Source: Nostoc sp. PCC 7524 (lineage in GTDB: Bacteria; Cyanobacteriota; Cyanobacteriia; Cyanobacteriales; Nostocaceae). From it: a stretch of 64,000 nt of DNA. This document shows, piece after piece, positions 26,910 to 35,596 of this stretch. The notes under the pieces were generated by a model. It saw only the letters and a list, made by a program, of their open reading frames with translations. It was not told the origin of the DNA and searched no databases. The stretch lies in NCBI RefSeq assembly GCF_000316645.1, contig NC_019684.1, positions 310,001-374,000 on the forward strand, given 5' to 3'. A program made the translations under genes and the position numbers. Every line of letters begins with the position of its first letter. Within the stretch, counting starts at the first letter, position 1.

Positions 26910-27992
26910 CTACCCCTGCACCCCTACAGCCTTTTTTCGATAATACTCTACCCCTTTATTGACAAATTGTAAGGTGTAAGCATCTTGATAGTTGAGGTGA
27001 GGTTGATACAGCCCGACATTCACCATGCTATCAAAGAGCGATCGCCATCTTTCCTGACTCATGGAACCAATACCCTGCTTTTCGGCTGTTCCTGAGACAA
27101 TGATCCCATATTCCTTGAGTTTTGCTAGACCATAAGCTAATTGCTCGTCTGTCATTTCGGGATTATCTTGTTTAATTAGTTGATTACCCGGTTGGGGATT
27201 TTCTAAGTAACTGTACCAACCCCGAATGGAGGCATCAACAAATCTCTGTACTAAATCTGGATTTTTTTCTACTAATTCTTTCTGAGTTTCCAAAGTAGTC
27301 GCATAAGGTGAATAACCATAATCTGCTAATAAAAATACTGTCGGCTCAAACCCGCCTTGCTTTTTTATAGCAAAGGGTTCAGAGGTAATATAACCTTGTT
27401 GGGCAGAGGTTTTATCTGTCAAAAAAGGAGCAGGATTAAAATTGTAAGGGCGCTTTTGTTCGTCTGTAAAACCATACTTAGCTTTTAATATCGGCCAATA
27501 AGTCACATTCGCAGCCGCAGAAATATAAATCGGTTTGCCTTTGAGATCGGCAAGAGTTTTTGCTGTGTTGGGATGGGTGATGAGACACTGCGGATCTTTT
27601 TGAAAGATAGCTGCTACTGTAACTTTGGGGATTCCTTGTGCTACGGCGTTGAGGGCATCAATGCCATAACCCATAAAAAAATCTACCGCGCCGCCTATCA
27701 ACAGTTGTGTACCACTCGGTACTTGTGGCCCGCCCATTTTAATAGTTACATCTAAGCCGTGGTCTTGATAAATACCCGTAGCAATGGCTTGATAAAATCC
27801 TCCGTGTTCTGCTTGGGCTAACCAGTTTGATCCCAAGGTGACTTTATCTAACCCAGAGTTAGAGGTAGATGCTTGGTTGCTATTGACACAAGCAGCAACC
27901 ACACTGCTACTTATACAAATTGCACCATATTGAATAAACCGACGGCGATGCAGGCGAGGATTAGCTGTTGATGCAGATGGGACAGGATTCAT
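26910..27992 (-). CDS. NMT1/THI5-like ABC substrate-binding lipoprotein
   Basis: A 360-residue periplasmic binding protein. The N-terminus has a twin-arginine stretch (HRRRFIQYG), a hydrophobic segment and a lipobox-like VAAC at about residue 35. It is therefore probably exported by Tat and lipidated. The mature part begins VTLGSNWLAQAEHGGFYQA and contains LIGGAVDFFMGYGIDAL, hallmarks of the NMT1/THI5-like fold used for sulfonates, riboflavin and pyrimidine precursors. It is the first gene of a three-gene importer operon. No riboswitch-like structure or biosynthetic neighbour identifies the ligand; the GlcD-type oxidase downstream is the only hint. Confidence 0.88.
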   Translation of the reverse strand: MNPVPSASTANPRLHRRRFIQYGAICISSSVVAACVNSNQASTSNSGLDKVTLGSNWLAQAEHGGFYQAIATGIYQDHGLDVTIKMGGPQVPSGTQLLIGGAVDFFMGYGIDALNAVAQGIPKVTVAAIFQKDPQCLITHPNTAKTLADLKGKPIYISAAANVTYWPILKAKYGFTDEQKRPYNFNPAPFLTDKTSAQQGYITSEPFAIKKQGGFEPTVFLLADYGYSPYATTLETQKELVEKNPDLVQRFVDASIRGWYSYLENPQPGNQLIKQDNPEMTDEQLAYGLAKLKEYGIIVSGTAEKQGIGSMSQERWRSLFDSMVNVGLYQPHLNYQDAYTLQFVNKGVEYYRKKAVGVQG

Positions 27993-28044
27993 AGAATAAT
28001 AGAATGTCCTCCTATGAGGTCAGCAATCACAACTCTATGCTGTT

Positions 28045-28515
28045 TTAGCTGAGTCTGAATGTACATTCTAAAATCAATTTTTGATTGACTAAAGAGTAGG
28101 GTTGAATATCTAAAGCCCGTTTAAAAGCCTTGATAGCTTTACTATACTTTCCTAAAGCGGCGTAACACAAACCCATACCATGTAACGCCCCAAAATGTAC
28201 TGAGTTAATTTGAATCACCATCTGGCAATCGGCTAAAGATTTCTGATACTCGCCGATACTGTAGTAGAGAAAAGCACGGCGATTCCAAGCCTCAGCAAAA
28301 TCAGGTTGTTCTTTGATTAATTCTGTCAAAATTGCTTCGGCTTCAGTAGTTTCTCCAGAATCCAGCAATTTTTGGCTTTTGTCAATTTTTTCCAGTCCGT
28401 ACACTCCCTTTTGCTGAAACCAAATCCGCCAGAGTTTCTTTGTTGCTTGCTCCCGGACTAAAGCATCAGGATTTTTCAAATCTTCAAGTAAGGTGTTGAT
28501 TAATAAAGAATCCAT
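28045..28515 (-). CDS. Tetratricopeptide repeat protein
   Basis: A 156-residue soluble protein. Residues 60-150 form about three TPR units (AEAILTELIKEQPDFAEAW, YSIGEYQKSLADCQMVI, AALGKYSKAIKAFKRALDI). The first 45 residues are helical and resemble a HEAT-like lead-in (DALVREQATKKLW). TPRs mediate protein-protein contacts, and no catalytic motif is present. No signal peptide is seen. It is separated from the importer operon by 52 bases and may be transcribed ahead of it. Function unknown. Confidence 0.8.
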   Translation of the reverse strand: MDSLLINTLLEDLKNPDALVREQATKKLWRIWFQQKGVYGLEKIDKSQKLLDSGETTEAEAILTELIKEQPDFAEAWNRRAFLYYSIGEYQKSLADCQMVIQINSVHFGALHGMGLCYAALGKYSKAIKAFKRALDIQPYSLVNQKLILECTFRLS

Positions 28516-29020
28516 GAATTTTTGATTAGCGAATTTCAGTAATTGTCTCCTTGTATCAAGGTATCAAGTTTCTCTCAAAAATGTTTAATCGATTTTTAAA
28601 TTCCTGGTAAAAATTCTGTAGACAAAATTGGCAATTCAGCAGTTAATTGAGAATTTACTGTATTCAGGGATACTATTAATCCGTACTTAAGTAGATAAAC
28701 TCATCCATTATGGATGATGGAAATACCACAGTCTCAAAAACAACAACTAACTGTGGGCAGATGACAAATGCTCAGTAATTAATAGTTCATAAAAACATCA
28801 TAAAAACTCGTAATTATGCCAAAGCAAAACAGTGGTTCTCGGCATGAAGTAGAGGAGGCTGGGTAGACAAGGTAGACAAGGGGGAATATCAATAAGTTCT
28901 TTCCAATCCCCAATCCCCAATCCCCAATCCCCAGTCCCCAATCCCCAGTCCCTAAAAAATACAGCAACCGTGACAGGGTGTGATACGCTATCTGCGTCAG
29001 GAGTGTAAAGGTACTAAAAA
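28516..29020. other. Intergenic region upstream of ddl
   Basis: 505 bases without a gene, separating the leftward TPR gene from rightward ddl. The left 390 bases are AT-rich and probably promoter sequence for both sides. Near 28860 are GGGTAGACAAGGTAGACAAG direct repeats, followed by the CCCCAATC heptamer block. ddl has a short leader after the repeats. Confidence 0.6.
28903..28952 (-). repeat. STRR heptamer block (CCCCAAT/CCCCAGT)n
   Basis: Seven tandem units alternating CCAATCC and CCAGTCC. It is the reverse complement of the GGGGATT/GGGGACT blocks at 12496 and 30130 and is followed by TAAAAAAT. It lies 68 bases before the ddl start, so it is likely within or close to the ddl leader. Confidence 0.85.
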
Positions 29021-30130
29021 ATGACTAAACTGCGGGTAGGACTGCTATTTGGTGGTTGTTCTGGGGAACATGAAGTTTCAATAAGTTCAGCACGGGCGAT
29101 CGCTACAGCCCTAAGTGCCGAGGAAAATTCCCATAAATATGAAATATTGCCTTTTTACATTCAAAAGGATGGGCGATGGTTAGCAGGAGAAGCACCCCAA
29201 CAGGTGCTTAAATCTGGTTTACCTCTGTTAAACTCGCAAAACTCCACATCTCCAGAGTCTGATGATTTGGCATCTAACCCCCAACAACAAGCCCTAGAAC
29301 GTTGGCAATCACCCTCCCAAGTTGCACAAGTCGATGTCTGGTTTCCCATTCTGCATGGCCCTAATGGAGAAGACGGCACAATTCAAGGCTTACTCACCTT
29401 AATGCAAGTGCCATTTGTGGGTTCTGGTGTCTTAGGTTCTGCCTTGGGGATGGATAAGATAGCCATGAAAATGGCCTTTGAGCAAGCAGGCATACCCCAA
29501 GTCAAGTACAAAGTTATAACGAGAGCGCAAGTATGGTCAAATCCTTGCGTATTTCCGAAATTGTGCGATGAAATCGAGGCCGCATTAGGCTATCCCTGTT
29601 TTATTAAACCTGCTAACCTTGGCTCTTCTGTGGGAATTAGCAAAGCGCGATCGCGGCAAGAATTAGAAGATGCTTTAGATCAAGCCGCCAGTTATGACCG
29701 TCGGATTATTGTAGAGGCTGGTGTTGTTGCCAGAGAAGTCGAGTGTGCCGTTTTAGGTAATGACCAACCCCAAGCCTCTATCGTAGGGGAGATTACATAC
29801 AACAGCGATTTTTATGATTATGAAACCAAATATACTCCCGGTAAAGCAGATTTACTGATTCCAGCCATGATCCCAGACGAAATCAGCCGTAAAATTCAGG
29901 ACATGGCGTTGCAAGCCTTTGCAGCTGTTGACGCAGCCGGGTTAGCCAGAGTAGACTTTTTCTACGTAGAAGCCACAGGAGAAGTTTTGATTAATGAGAT
30001 CAACACCTTACCAGGCTTCACCGCTACCAGTATGTATCCCCAACTCTGGTCTCATAGCGGTATCCCTTTCCCAGAATTGGTAGATAGATTGATTCAACTT
30101 GCCTTAGAAAGACATAATGTAACTCAATAG
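29021..30130 (+). CDS. ddl: D-alanine-D-alanine ligase
   Basis: A 369-residue ATP-grasp enzyme that joins two D-alanines for peptidoglycan precursors in the cytoplasm. Visible motifs are the N-terminal [33 protein letters not shown], the ATP-grasp segment [29 protein letters not shown] in the omega loop, and the metal and dipeptide site [17 protein letters not shown]. The length is normal for the VanA/DdlA-type branch. It appears monocistronic: heptamer repeats flank it on both sides and the next gene starts 437 bases later. Confidence 0.97.
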   Translation: MTKLRVGLLFGGCSGEHEVSISSARAIATALSAEENSHKYEILPFYIQKDGRWLAGEAPQQVLKSGLPLLNSQNSTSPESDDLASNPQQQALERWQSPSQVAQVDVWFPILHGPNGEDGTIQGLLTLMQVPFVGSGVLGSALGMDKIAMKMAFEQAGIPQVKYKVITRAQVWSNPCVFPKLCDEIEAALGYPCFIKPANLGSSVGISKARSRQELEDALDQAASYDRRIIVEAGVVAREVECAVLGNDQPQASIVGEITYNSDFYDYETKYTPGKADLLIPAMIPDEISRKIQDMALQAFAAVDAAGLARVDFFYVEATGEVLINEINTLPGFTATSMYPQLWSHSGIPFPELVDRLIQLALERHNVTQ

Positions 30131-30220
30131 GGATTGGGGACTGGGGATTGGGGATTGGGGACTGGGTAAAAATTCTCCCCTACCTCCCCTGCCTCCCCTA
30201 CCTCCCCTGCCCTCTGCCTC
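30130..30220 (+). repeat. STRR repeat, G-rich then CT-rich, same layout as 12496-12617
   Basis: GGGGATT/GGGGACT units (30130-30166) are followed by TAAAAATTCTCCCC and then CTACCTCCCCTGCCTCC units to 30220. It begins at the ddl stop codon. The shared TAAAAATTCTCCC core with 12541-12553 shows one repeat family with a composite structure. Confidence 0.8.
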
Positions 30221-30352
30221 ATATAGCTGTAGCCAATGAGATTAGGACATCAGGAAATCATATAACCATTACCATCAGAGGCTTTTAAACCTGTCACCCC
30301 TAAAGGGGTTCACCACTTGCTATATGCCGGGGAACCCGTCCACCGCAGTGGC

Positions 30353-30415
30353 TCACCTGTCACCTGTCACCTGTCACCTGTCACCTGTCACCTCTCCCCT
30401 CTCCCCTCTCCCCTT
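30353..30415 (+). repeat. Tandem heptamers (TCACCTG)n and (CTCTCCC)n
   Basis: Five exact TCACCTG units from 30353, then a partial one, then about three CTCTCCC/CCCTCTC units. This is a clean STRR array 150-210 bases before the next gene. The rest of the 437-base gap (30131-30567) shows no gene. Confidence 0.9.
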
Positions 30416-30567
30416 CTATAAAACAGCAATTTGAGACAAAAAATCAAATTCTGTAGCTTATGTACCACAAAAAAGCTACTAGCATCTGCAAATCACCTAC
30501 GGATACCTGATAGCTCACCCCTTTAGTACAATCTATGGACTAGAGGGGAAATAATCTGTAAGGGATC

Positions 30568-31197
30568 ATGGAAAACAGTCAAAGCATAAAGCATGAGCTA
30601 ACCCAGGTAAAAAGACCCACAGCAGAGCCGAAAAAAAGTAACTCAAATATTTTCGTTTATCTGCTGACACGTCATCCTTGGCTGTTATTAACCGGGTTAT
30701 TCACAACATTTTTGGGAACGGCTGCCCTTGCCCTGTACAACCTAACTCATGTTGGTGATGTGGAACAGTTCGACTCGGAACCAATTCCGGCTGTAGTGGA
30801 AGCACCAATTGCAACCACCCCTGAAGGAAGCAATCCTCTACCTTTATGGATGGTAGTAGCGATCGCTCTCAGTTGTGGCAGTGGTTGTTGGGTAATTCTG
30901 CGTTTAGTTAATTCGCCAACCAAGCGTCAAAAAGTGCAAAGGAAACACGTCTCTGCTTCTAGAGGTTCATGGCAACCAACCCGTCATCAAAAAGTAGGAT
31001 CGCAAACTCTCAACCATCAACCAGTATTTGCACCAGTGCCACCTTTGAAGCCGATGGTGTCAAAGCAATCTATAAACAAACCTTTGGTGACAATTCTGCC
31101 AAAAGAACAAAAATATCCCTTAGATAACAACAAAGAATCTTTGGCAGACTTAATGGATTTGCGTAGACATAATTCTTTGTCTACCTTTTTACGGTGA
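30568..31197 (+). CDS. Two-helix membrane protein, unknown function
   Basis: A 209-residue protein that I do not recognise. Two hydrophobic helices (LLLTGLFTTFLGTAALALY near 37-55 and LWMVVAIALSCGSGCWVIL near 93-112) flank a short acidic loop. The C-terminal 90 residues are basic and polar (SPTKRQKVQRKHVSASRGS), probably cytoplasmic and disordered. Both termini are hydrophilic. AAGGGATC lies before ATG 30568. It has no clear operon partners. Confidence 0.75.
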   Translation: MENSQSIKHELTQVKRPTAEPKKSNSNIFVYLLTRHPWLLLTGLFTTFLGTAALALYNLTHVGDVEQFDSEPIPAVVEAPIATTPEGSNPLPLWMVVAIALSCGSGCWVILRLVNSPTKRQKVQRKHVSASRGSWQPTRHQKVGSQTLNHQPVFAPVPPLKPMVSKQSINKPLVTILPKEQKYPLDNNKESLADLMDLRRHNSLSTFLR

Positions 31198-31423
31198 TTG
31201 CAGAAGGCACTTCTCAGGAAACGAATTTCAACGCCAATAAGTAGGGTGCGTCAGTCTGACGCATCCTACTAACTCACCACGCTGTTCAATGCCCTGCTAC
31301 GCTATTTTCATTCCTAAATTCTGAATTCTGGCGATCGCTCTGATACTATTTTCTGTAATTTCCTGCTTGCAAGGAAAACTGATTGAATAAACATCAGGCA
31401 CTGTGAAATTAAGGAGGAGTGAA

Positions 31424-31861
31424 ATGGCACTTAGCGACGGACTCGTAGACTCTCACAAAAGGGCAATGGTTGTAGATGACTGCTGCACTATGATCGACAA
31501 TCAGCTGGCTGCCAAGTCAGGACTCAGTGGAATGGCTCTAAAAGCAGCCTTCGCCGCCTTGAAAGGAGTCAAACCAGGGTATATTCCCTATGTTGTTGAG
31601 CAATTGTTACCATCATGCTTCACTGCCATTGATCCCATTTGGAGTGAGGGCATCAAAAATGGCGATCCTGTAGGACATTTAGCTGCCAATCGTTCTCGTA
31701 CAGCAGACGCACTGCTGAGTATTACCGATGAGCGGGTTAAGAATACCAAGCGGGCGATCGTACGTGGGACATATGAAAAACTGCGTGGTTCAGCTAAACA
31801 ACACGTAGAGGAAGCTGTACCAGACTTAGCTCAAGTAATTGATAAATATACAAAAGCTTAA
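31424..31861 (+). CDS. DUF6918-like conserved protein
   Basis: A 145-residue soluble protein. ATG 31424 is fixed by a perfect AAGGAGGAG four bases upstream; a GTG at 31403 is less likely. The sequence is helical and alanine-rich (KAAFAALKGVKPGYIPYVVEQLLP), with GHLAANRSRTADALLSITDERV in the middle. It resembles the small family named DUF6918, found widely in bacteria with no known function. No signal peptide is seen. A strong hairpin terminator follows. The strong ribosome site suggests high expression. Confidence 0.85.
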   Translation: MALSDGLVDSHKRAMVVDDCCTMIDNQLAAKSGLSGMALKAAFAALKGVKPGYIPYVVEQLLPSCFTAIDPIWSEGIKNGDPVGHLAANRSRTADALLSITDERVKNTKRAIVRGTYEKLRGSAKQHVEEAVPDLAQVIDKYTKA

Positions 31862-31953
31862 TTGAGAAAGAACAAGCACAGTAGAACCTAACAGATAGAG
31901 ATAGGAAATCACCTACTTCCCCAATTCCTCTATAGATATCTGGTGAAAAAAAT

Positions 31954-31981
31954 GTAGAGACGTTCCAGGGAACGTCTCTAC
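31954..31981. terminator. Shared hairpin between convergent genes
   Basis: GTAGAGACGTT and AACGTCTCTAC form a perfect 11-base-pair stem with a six-base loop. It lies between the DUF6918-like gene and the cysteine-rich gene, which converge here. The same GTAGAGACGTT hairpin is a common Nostoc intergenic repeat. Confidence 0.75.
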
Positions 31982-31993
31982 TGGAAAACGCTT

Positions 31994-32173
31994 TTATTCT
32001 TCTTCATTGCCGAAGGACACACAAGGACTATCAACTGGCTGTGCTGGTTGGAATGAATTACAAAAAATGACAGTAGAACAGTTCACCCCCATTTCGTCAG
32101 GGTGAATACACTCTGTTACTTCTTGCACCTTGATATGAAAAGCACAGTCATGGCACATAGTCTGACATAGCAT
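31994..32173 (-). CDS. Small cysteine-rich protein
   Basis: A 59-residue protein with seven cysteines (MLCQTMCHDCAFHIKVQEV, then ECIHPDEMGVNC, FCNSFQP and SPCVSF). The spacing suggests metal binding or disulfides, possibly a small zinc or iron-sulfur protein. ATG 32173 has AAGGAG 11 bases upstream; an upstream ATG at 32197 with adjacent GGGGAG is also possible and would add eight residues. I do not recognise the family. The acidic C-terminus ends NEEE. Confidence 0.6.
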   Translation of the reverse strand: MLCQTMCHDCAFHIKVQEVTECIHPDEMGVNCSTVIFCNSFQPAQPVDSPCVSFGNEEE

Positions 32174-32457
32174 GGTAGCAAACACTCCTTGGCTCATCTC
32201 CCCAGCCGTTTGAAATCAAGCAGACGTAGCTTTGTTGTAATTCTTTATCTTCAATTTATAAAATTTCTGAAGAAAACACTACCTATTTTCCATACATTTG
32301 CTGTATCCTAGATTTCCTTGGGTAAATTTTTCAACACTTACTTCATAAAACTTTCTTACGGATCTATCTCATGATTCTTGAAGAACTTTATTATCTCTCC
32401 AAGAATCCAAGTGTAGACGCTCTTTTTTCTGTCAATCTTTCACACTGAGAAAATCAA

Positions 32458-32727
32458 ATGGATATAAGACTCATCAAAAAATCGGAAAAAATCCTGATGG
32501 AGAAGATGAAGATGATGGAGGAAGCAGAAGAAGAAAATCTTCAAGCTGATACTCTTGATGTTTCAGAGCCGATAATTGAAGAACAATCAAATTTATCTAT
32601 TGCAGCTAAAGCACCATCCTATATTCCACAACGCGACTATCCTGTAGTGCAATCAGTTTGCAATTCAGGATGGCAGGTTTCTGATATTTGGCGGGATATC
32701 AGAGTAGATAACTTTTGTAATTATTAG
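32458..32727 (+). CDS. Small acidic hypothetical protein
   Basis: An 89-residue reading frame with a charged, methionine-rich helical N-terminus (EKILMEKMKMMEEAEEENL), an acidic middle and a C-terminus rich in aromatic residues (SYIPQRDYPVVQSVC, SGWQVSDIWRD). Its composition is protein-like, but the ribosome binding site is weak. A downstream in-frame ATG is possible. No family recognised. A hairpin at 32869-32907 follows, consistent with a transcript ending there. Confidence 0.45.
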   Translation: MDIRLIKKSEKILMEKMKMMEEAEEENLQADTLDVSEPIIEEQSNLSIAAKAPSYIPQRDYPVVQSVCNSGWQVSDIWRDIRVDNFCNY

Positions 32728-32868
32728 TAATCTTAATTCATCCATCCAAAAATGGGTTATTGTGAGCAAACAAAAATCATTACTGTAATAATGGTTTTGT
32801 TTGCTGATTGCGTCTTGATCACAGGTCAGAATTTTTTACCCACTTTTAAGCAAGCAACCAATTGTTTT

Positions 32869-32907
32869 ACTGTGAGTGTCAGAGGAATTGCTTCTAGCAC
32901 TCACAGT
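32869..32907. terminator. Hairpin between convergent genes
   Basis: ACTGTGAGTG and CACTCACAGT form a 10-base-pair stem around a 19-base loop. It lies 44 bases past the miaB stop and 140 bases past the small acidic gene, so it could end transcription from either side. Confidence 0.5.
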
Positions 32908-32950
32908 AGGCGATCGCCTGAAAGTACATTCTGCTACAACAAAGTTTTAA

Positions 32951-34315
32951 TTAAACTGGCAAAGCTTGCCGCACTTCTACAGGTTCACCAGTCAAGCTAA
33001 AAGCGCGAACTTCGGTAATTTTCACCTTCACCAATTGCCCTTTTAACTCATTGATATCCCCCGTGAAGAATGTCAGACGATTACCCCGTGTGCGTCCCAT
33101 GACTTGGGTTTTATCTTTGGGGTTTTGGTCTTCTACCAGCACTTCCTCAATGCGTCCTTGGTAACGTTGCGATCGCTCGGCTGCTTTTACGTTCACTAAA
33201 TGGTTTAATCTTTGTAGGCGATCGCTTTTCACTTCTTCACTTAGTTGATTTGACCACAAGGCGGCGGGTGTGCCGGGACGGGGAGAATAGGCGGCCGTAT
33301 TCAACTGGTCAAAGCCGATATCATCCACCAATTTCAAGGTATTTTCAAACTGTGCTTCCGTCTCCCCAGGGAAACCAACAATGGCATCAGCACTAATTGA
33401 CGCATCCGGCATATAGTGGCGAATGGTGTCAATAATCCGGCGGTATTTCTCATGAGTGTAACCCCGCGCCATTGCTTTTAATAGTTCGTTATCCCCAGAT
33501 TGGAACGGAATATGGAAGTGTTCGCAGACCTTGGGTAATTCGGCACAAGCTTTAATTAATCTCTCCGTAAAATAACGGGGGTGACTGGTAGCAAATCTCA
33601 GACGTTCCACTCCCGGCACATCATGGACGTAATACAGCAAATCGGTGAAGGTGTGCAGATGTCGTCCTTCTGGTGTGGCTCCGGGTAAATCTCGTCCGTA
33701 AGCGTCAATATTTTGACCGAGGAGGGTAATTTCTTTGTAACCTTGCTGTCCTAATTGTTCCATTTCGGTGCGGATAGCTTCTGGCGTGCGGGACTGCTCT
33801 ACACCACGCACATTGGGAACTACACAATAAGTACAGCGTTCGTTACAGCCATAAATCACATTTACCCAAGCTGTCACAGTACTATCTCGCCGTGCTTGGG
33901 TGATATCTTCCATAATGTGGACTGCTTCAGTGGCCACAACTTGATTGCCAGCAAAGACTGACTCTAATAAATCCTTGAGGCGGTTGGCGTGTTGTGGCCC
34001 CATGACTAAATCTAATTCTGGCACTCGCCGTAATAGTGCTTCCCCTTCTTGTTGGGCGACGCAACCAGCCACAACTAAAGTTAAGTCTGGCTGTTCGTGT
34101 TTGCGCTTGGCTTGTCTGCCGAGGTAAGAATAGACTTTCTGCTCGGCATTATCCCGAATAGTGCAGGTATTGTAGAGAATGACATCTGCATGGTTAGGAT
34201 CTTCACAAAACTCAAAGCCCATGTCTTCTAATATGCCAGCCATGCGCTCTGAGTCGGCTTTATTCATTTGGCAACCGAAGGTAGTAATGTGATAGCGGCG
34301 GTTAGAAGTGGTCAT
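32951..34315 (-). CDS. miaB: tRNA-2-methylthio-N6-dimethylallyladenosine synthase
   Basis: A 454-residue radical-SAM methylthiotransferase that modifies A37 of tRNAs reading UNN codons. The N-terminal UPF0004 domain has its three cluster cysteines in [27 protein letters not shown] and [11 protein letters not shown]. The radical-SAM cluster is [16 protein letters not shown]. The C-terminal TRAM domain ends the protein ([19 protein letters not shown]). Length and motif order are standard for MiaB, and the QMNKADSE motif separates it from RimO and MtaB. It appears to be transcribed alone. Confidence 0.97.
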   Translation of the reverse strand: MTTSNRRYHITTFGCQMNKADSERMAGILEDMGFEFCEDPNHADVILYNTCTIRDNAEQKVYSYLGRQAKRKHEQPDLTLVVAGCVAQQEGEALLRRVPELDLVMGPQHANRLKDLLESVFAGNQVVATEAVHIMEDITQARRDSTVTAWVNVIYGCNERCTYCVVPNVRGVEQSRTPEAIRTEMEQLGQQGYKEITLLGQNIDAYGRDLPGATPEGRHLHTFTDLLYYVHDVPGVERLRFATSHPRYFTERLIKACAELPKVCEHFHIPFQSGDNELLKAMARGYTHEKYRRIIDTIRHYMPDASISADAIVGFPGETEAQFENTLKLVDDIGFDQLNTAAYSPRPGTPAALWSNQLSEEVKSDRLQRLNHLVNVKAAERSQRYQGRIEEVLVEDQNPKDKTQVMGRTRGNRLTFFTGDINELKGQLVKVKITEVRAFSLTGEPVEVRQALPV

Positions 34316-34460
34316 GGGAAATTGTGCTGAGTTAGCTGGATGTTAAATATGTTTTGTGTTCTTCTTTATTCTATCTGAATAGAGCAAGAGCAATTGCCAG
34401 GTTTTAACCTGCCAATTGCTTTTCATCCCCTGGCTAAAGTACGAAAAACGCAACTGCGTT

Positions 34461-34624
34461 ATTGTTTCTCAGGGGTTTTCACGTTATGTGGAAAAGTTAA
34501 CGTCAGACCTAACCCCCCAGCCCCCTTCCCTTCAAGGGAAGGGGCAGAAATCAAAGCCTCTCTCCTACAAGGAGAGAGGTCTTCCAGATCCCGTGAAAAG
34601 TCAGATTGTTTCTCAGGGGTTTTC
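34461..34624. repeat. 20-base direct repeats flanking palindromic repeat DNA
   Basis: ATTGTTTCTCAGGGGTTTTC occurs exactly at 34461-34480 and 34605-34624. Between the copies lies C/G-rich DNA with hairpins (CCCTTCAAGGG; CTCTCTCCTACAAGGAGAGAG). The layout resembles a mobile palindromic element bounded by a duplication. The second copy ends 10 bases before the stop of the PEP-CTERM gene. Confidence 0.7.
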
Positions 34625-34634
34625 CAGCTAACCT

Positions 34635-35327
34635 TTATGCTGATGCTTTAGCTTTTTTTGACTTACCAGAAGTTTTCTTCCACCTCATGAAACCGTATCC
34701 AACCATAATTCCTGCGATCGTAGTTGGTTCGGGAACAGGAGTTACTGCTTCGGTGACGTTGATCTGGAAACTGTTGAGGACATTGCTATTAACGAAAGAC
34801 ACACCACTGTTAGTACTGTACCGGTTTCCAGCCAAAGTCGCTATTCCTGTCATAGTTTGAGCCGGAAAGGAACCACGAAAATCAAAATCACCAAAGTTGT
34901 TACTAACGTATAACCAGTATTTCGTATTTGCGAGGAACGTGAATGCGCTAGTGGGAGTAAATGTGTAATCAAAGATTCCCGAACCTTGGGAGGCTGGATT
35001 GATGAAACTGGCAAGAACGGTATTACCTGGATTCAAACCTCCCACATCATTCCGAATCTGGACGATCGGCTGTTCACCAGGATTATAGTCCTCTAGCCGC
35101 AGTATCACGTTGGTGAGGGTGTAATCACTGCCCGTGGGTAGGGTAAAACCCAATGCTTTCACTGAGACTTCAGAGCCTACTCTTGCAATCTGGCTTCGCA
35201 CCAGATCATTTGTTTGTGGGAGATTACCAATTAAAGTGATGGCACTAGCAGGGCTAATCTGACTCATGAATACAAGGGAGCCACTAATGCCTGCTAATGC
35301 CAAAGAAGTAGATAAACTTTTGATCAT
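34635..35327 (-). CDS. PEP-CTERM sorting domain protein
   Basis: A 230-residue exported protein. It has a signal peptide (MIKSLSTSLALAGISGSLVF, cleavage after SPASA) and a C-terminal VPEPTTIAGIMVGYGFMRWKK sorting tail: a PEP motif, a hydrophobic helix and basic residues. The body is beta-rich with a choice-of-anchor look (TNVILRLEDYNPGEQPIV, TKYWLYVSNNFGDFDF). Such proteins are thought to be sorted to the cell surface by exosortase; no exosortase gene is in this window. Function unknown. Confidence 0.88.
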   Translation of the reverse strand: MIKSLSTSLALAGISGSLVFMSQISPASAITLIGNLPQTNDLVRSQIARVGSEVSVKALGFTLPTGSDYTLTNVILRLEDYNPGEQPIVQIRNDVGGLNPGNTVLASFINPASQGSGIFDYTFTPTSAFTFLANTKYWLYVSNNFGDFDFRGSFPAQTMTGIATLAGNRYSTNSGVSFVNSNVLNSFQINVTEAVTPVPEPTTIAGIMVGYGFMRWKKTSGKSKKAKASA

Positions 35328-35445
35328 GTTGTAAAAAGAATTAGATACTATGCAAAGGATTACATACGTAAAATTACCATAGCTCTAAGTATTATTAATG
35401 ATTTAAGTATTAAATTTCTGTGAAGCGTCAAAACGCTCATCAGCC

Positions 35446-35562
35446 TTAAAAATGTGAGAATTGTGGAAGGAGCAATTGTTTCATATGTGCTAGTTCTGCC
35501 TCCAAAGTTGCGACTCGTGCTTCGAGTTGTGGAGAACTTTGTTCAAGTTGCTCGGAGGTCAT
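35446..35562 (-). pseudogene. Short coiled-coil remnant
   Basis: A 38-residue frame (MTSEQLEQSSPQLEARVATL, then EAELAHMKQLLLP) whose open frame extends slightly upstream as CSYLPWVP without a start. It looks like the C-terminal coiled coil of a longer cyanobacterial protein whose front has been lost. The rest of the 269-base gap between the PEP-CTERM and carotenoid oxygenase genes shows nothing else. A real micro-protein is possible but less likely. Confidence 0.35.
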
Positions 35563-35596
35563 AGGAACCCAAGGTAAATAAGAGCATTGTAGCAAT

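Noticed and set aside
30353..30415. Regular short repeats resembling a CRISPR array
   Set aside because: The units are seven bases with no spacers; this is an STRR heptamer array and no cas genes are present.
32752..33000. 82-residue plus-strand frame overlapping miaB
   Set aside because: No ribosome site, overlaps the miaB end and a terminator hairpin, and composition is not protein-like.
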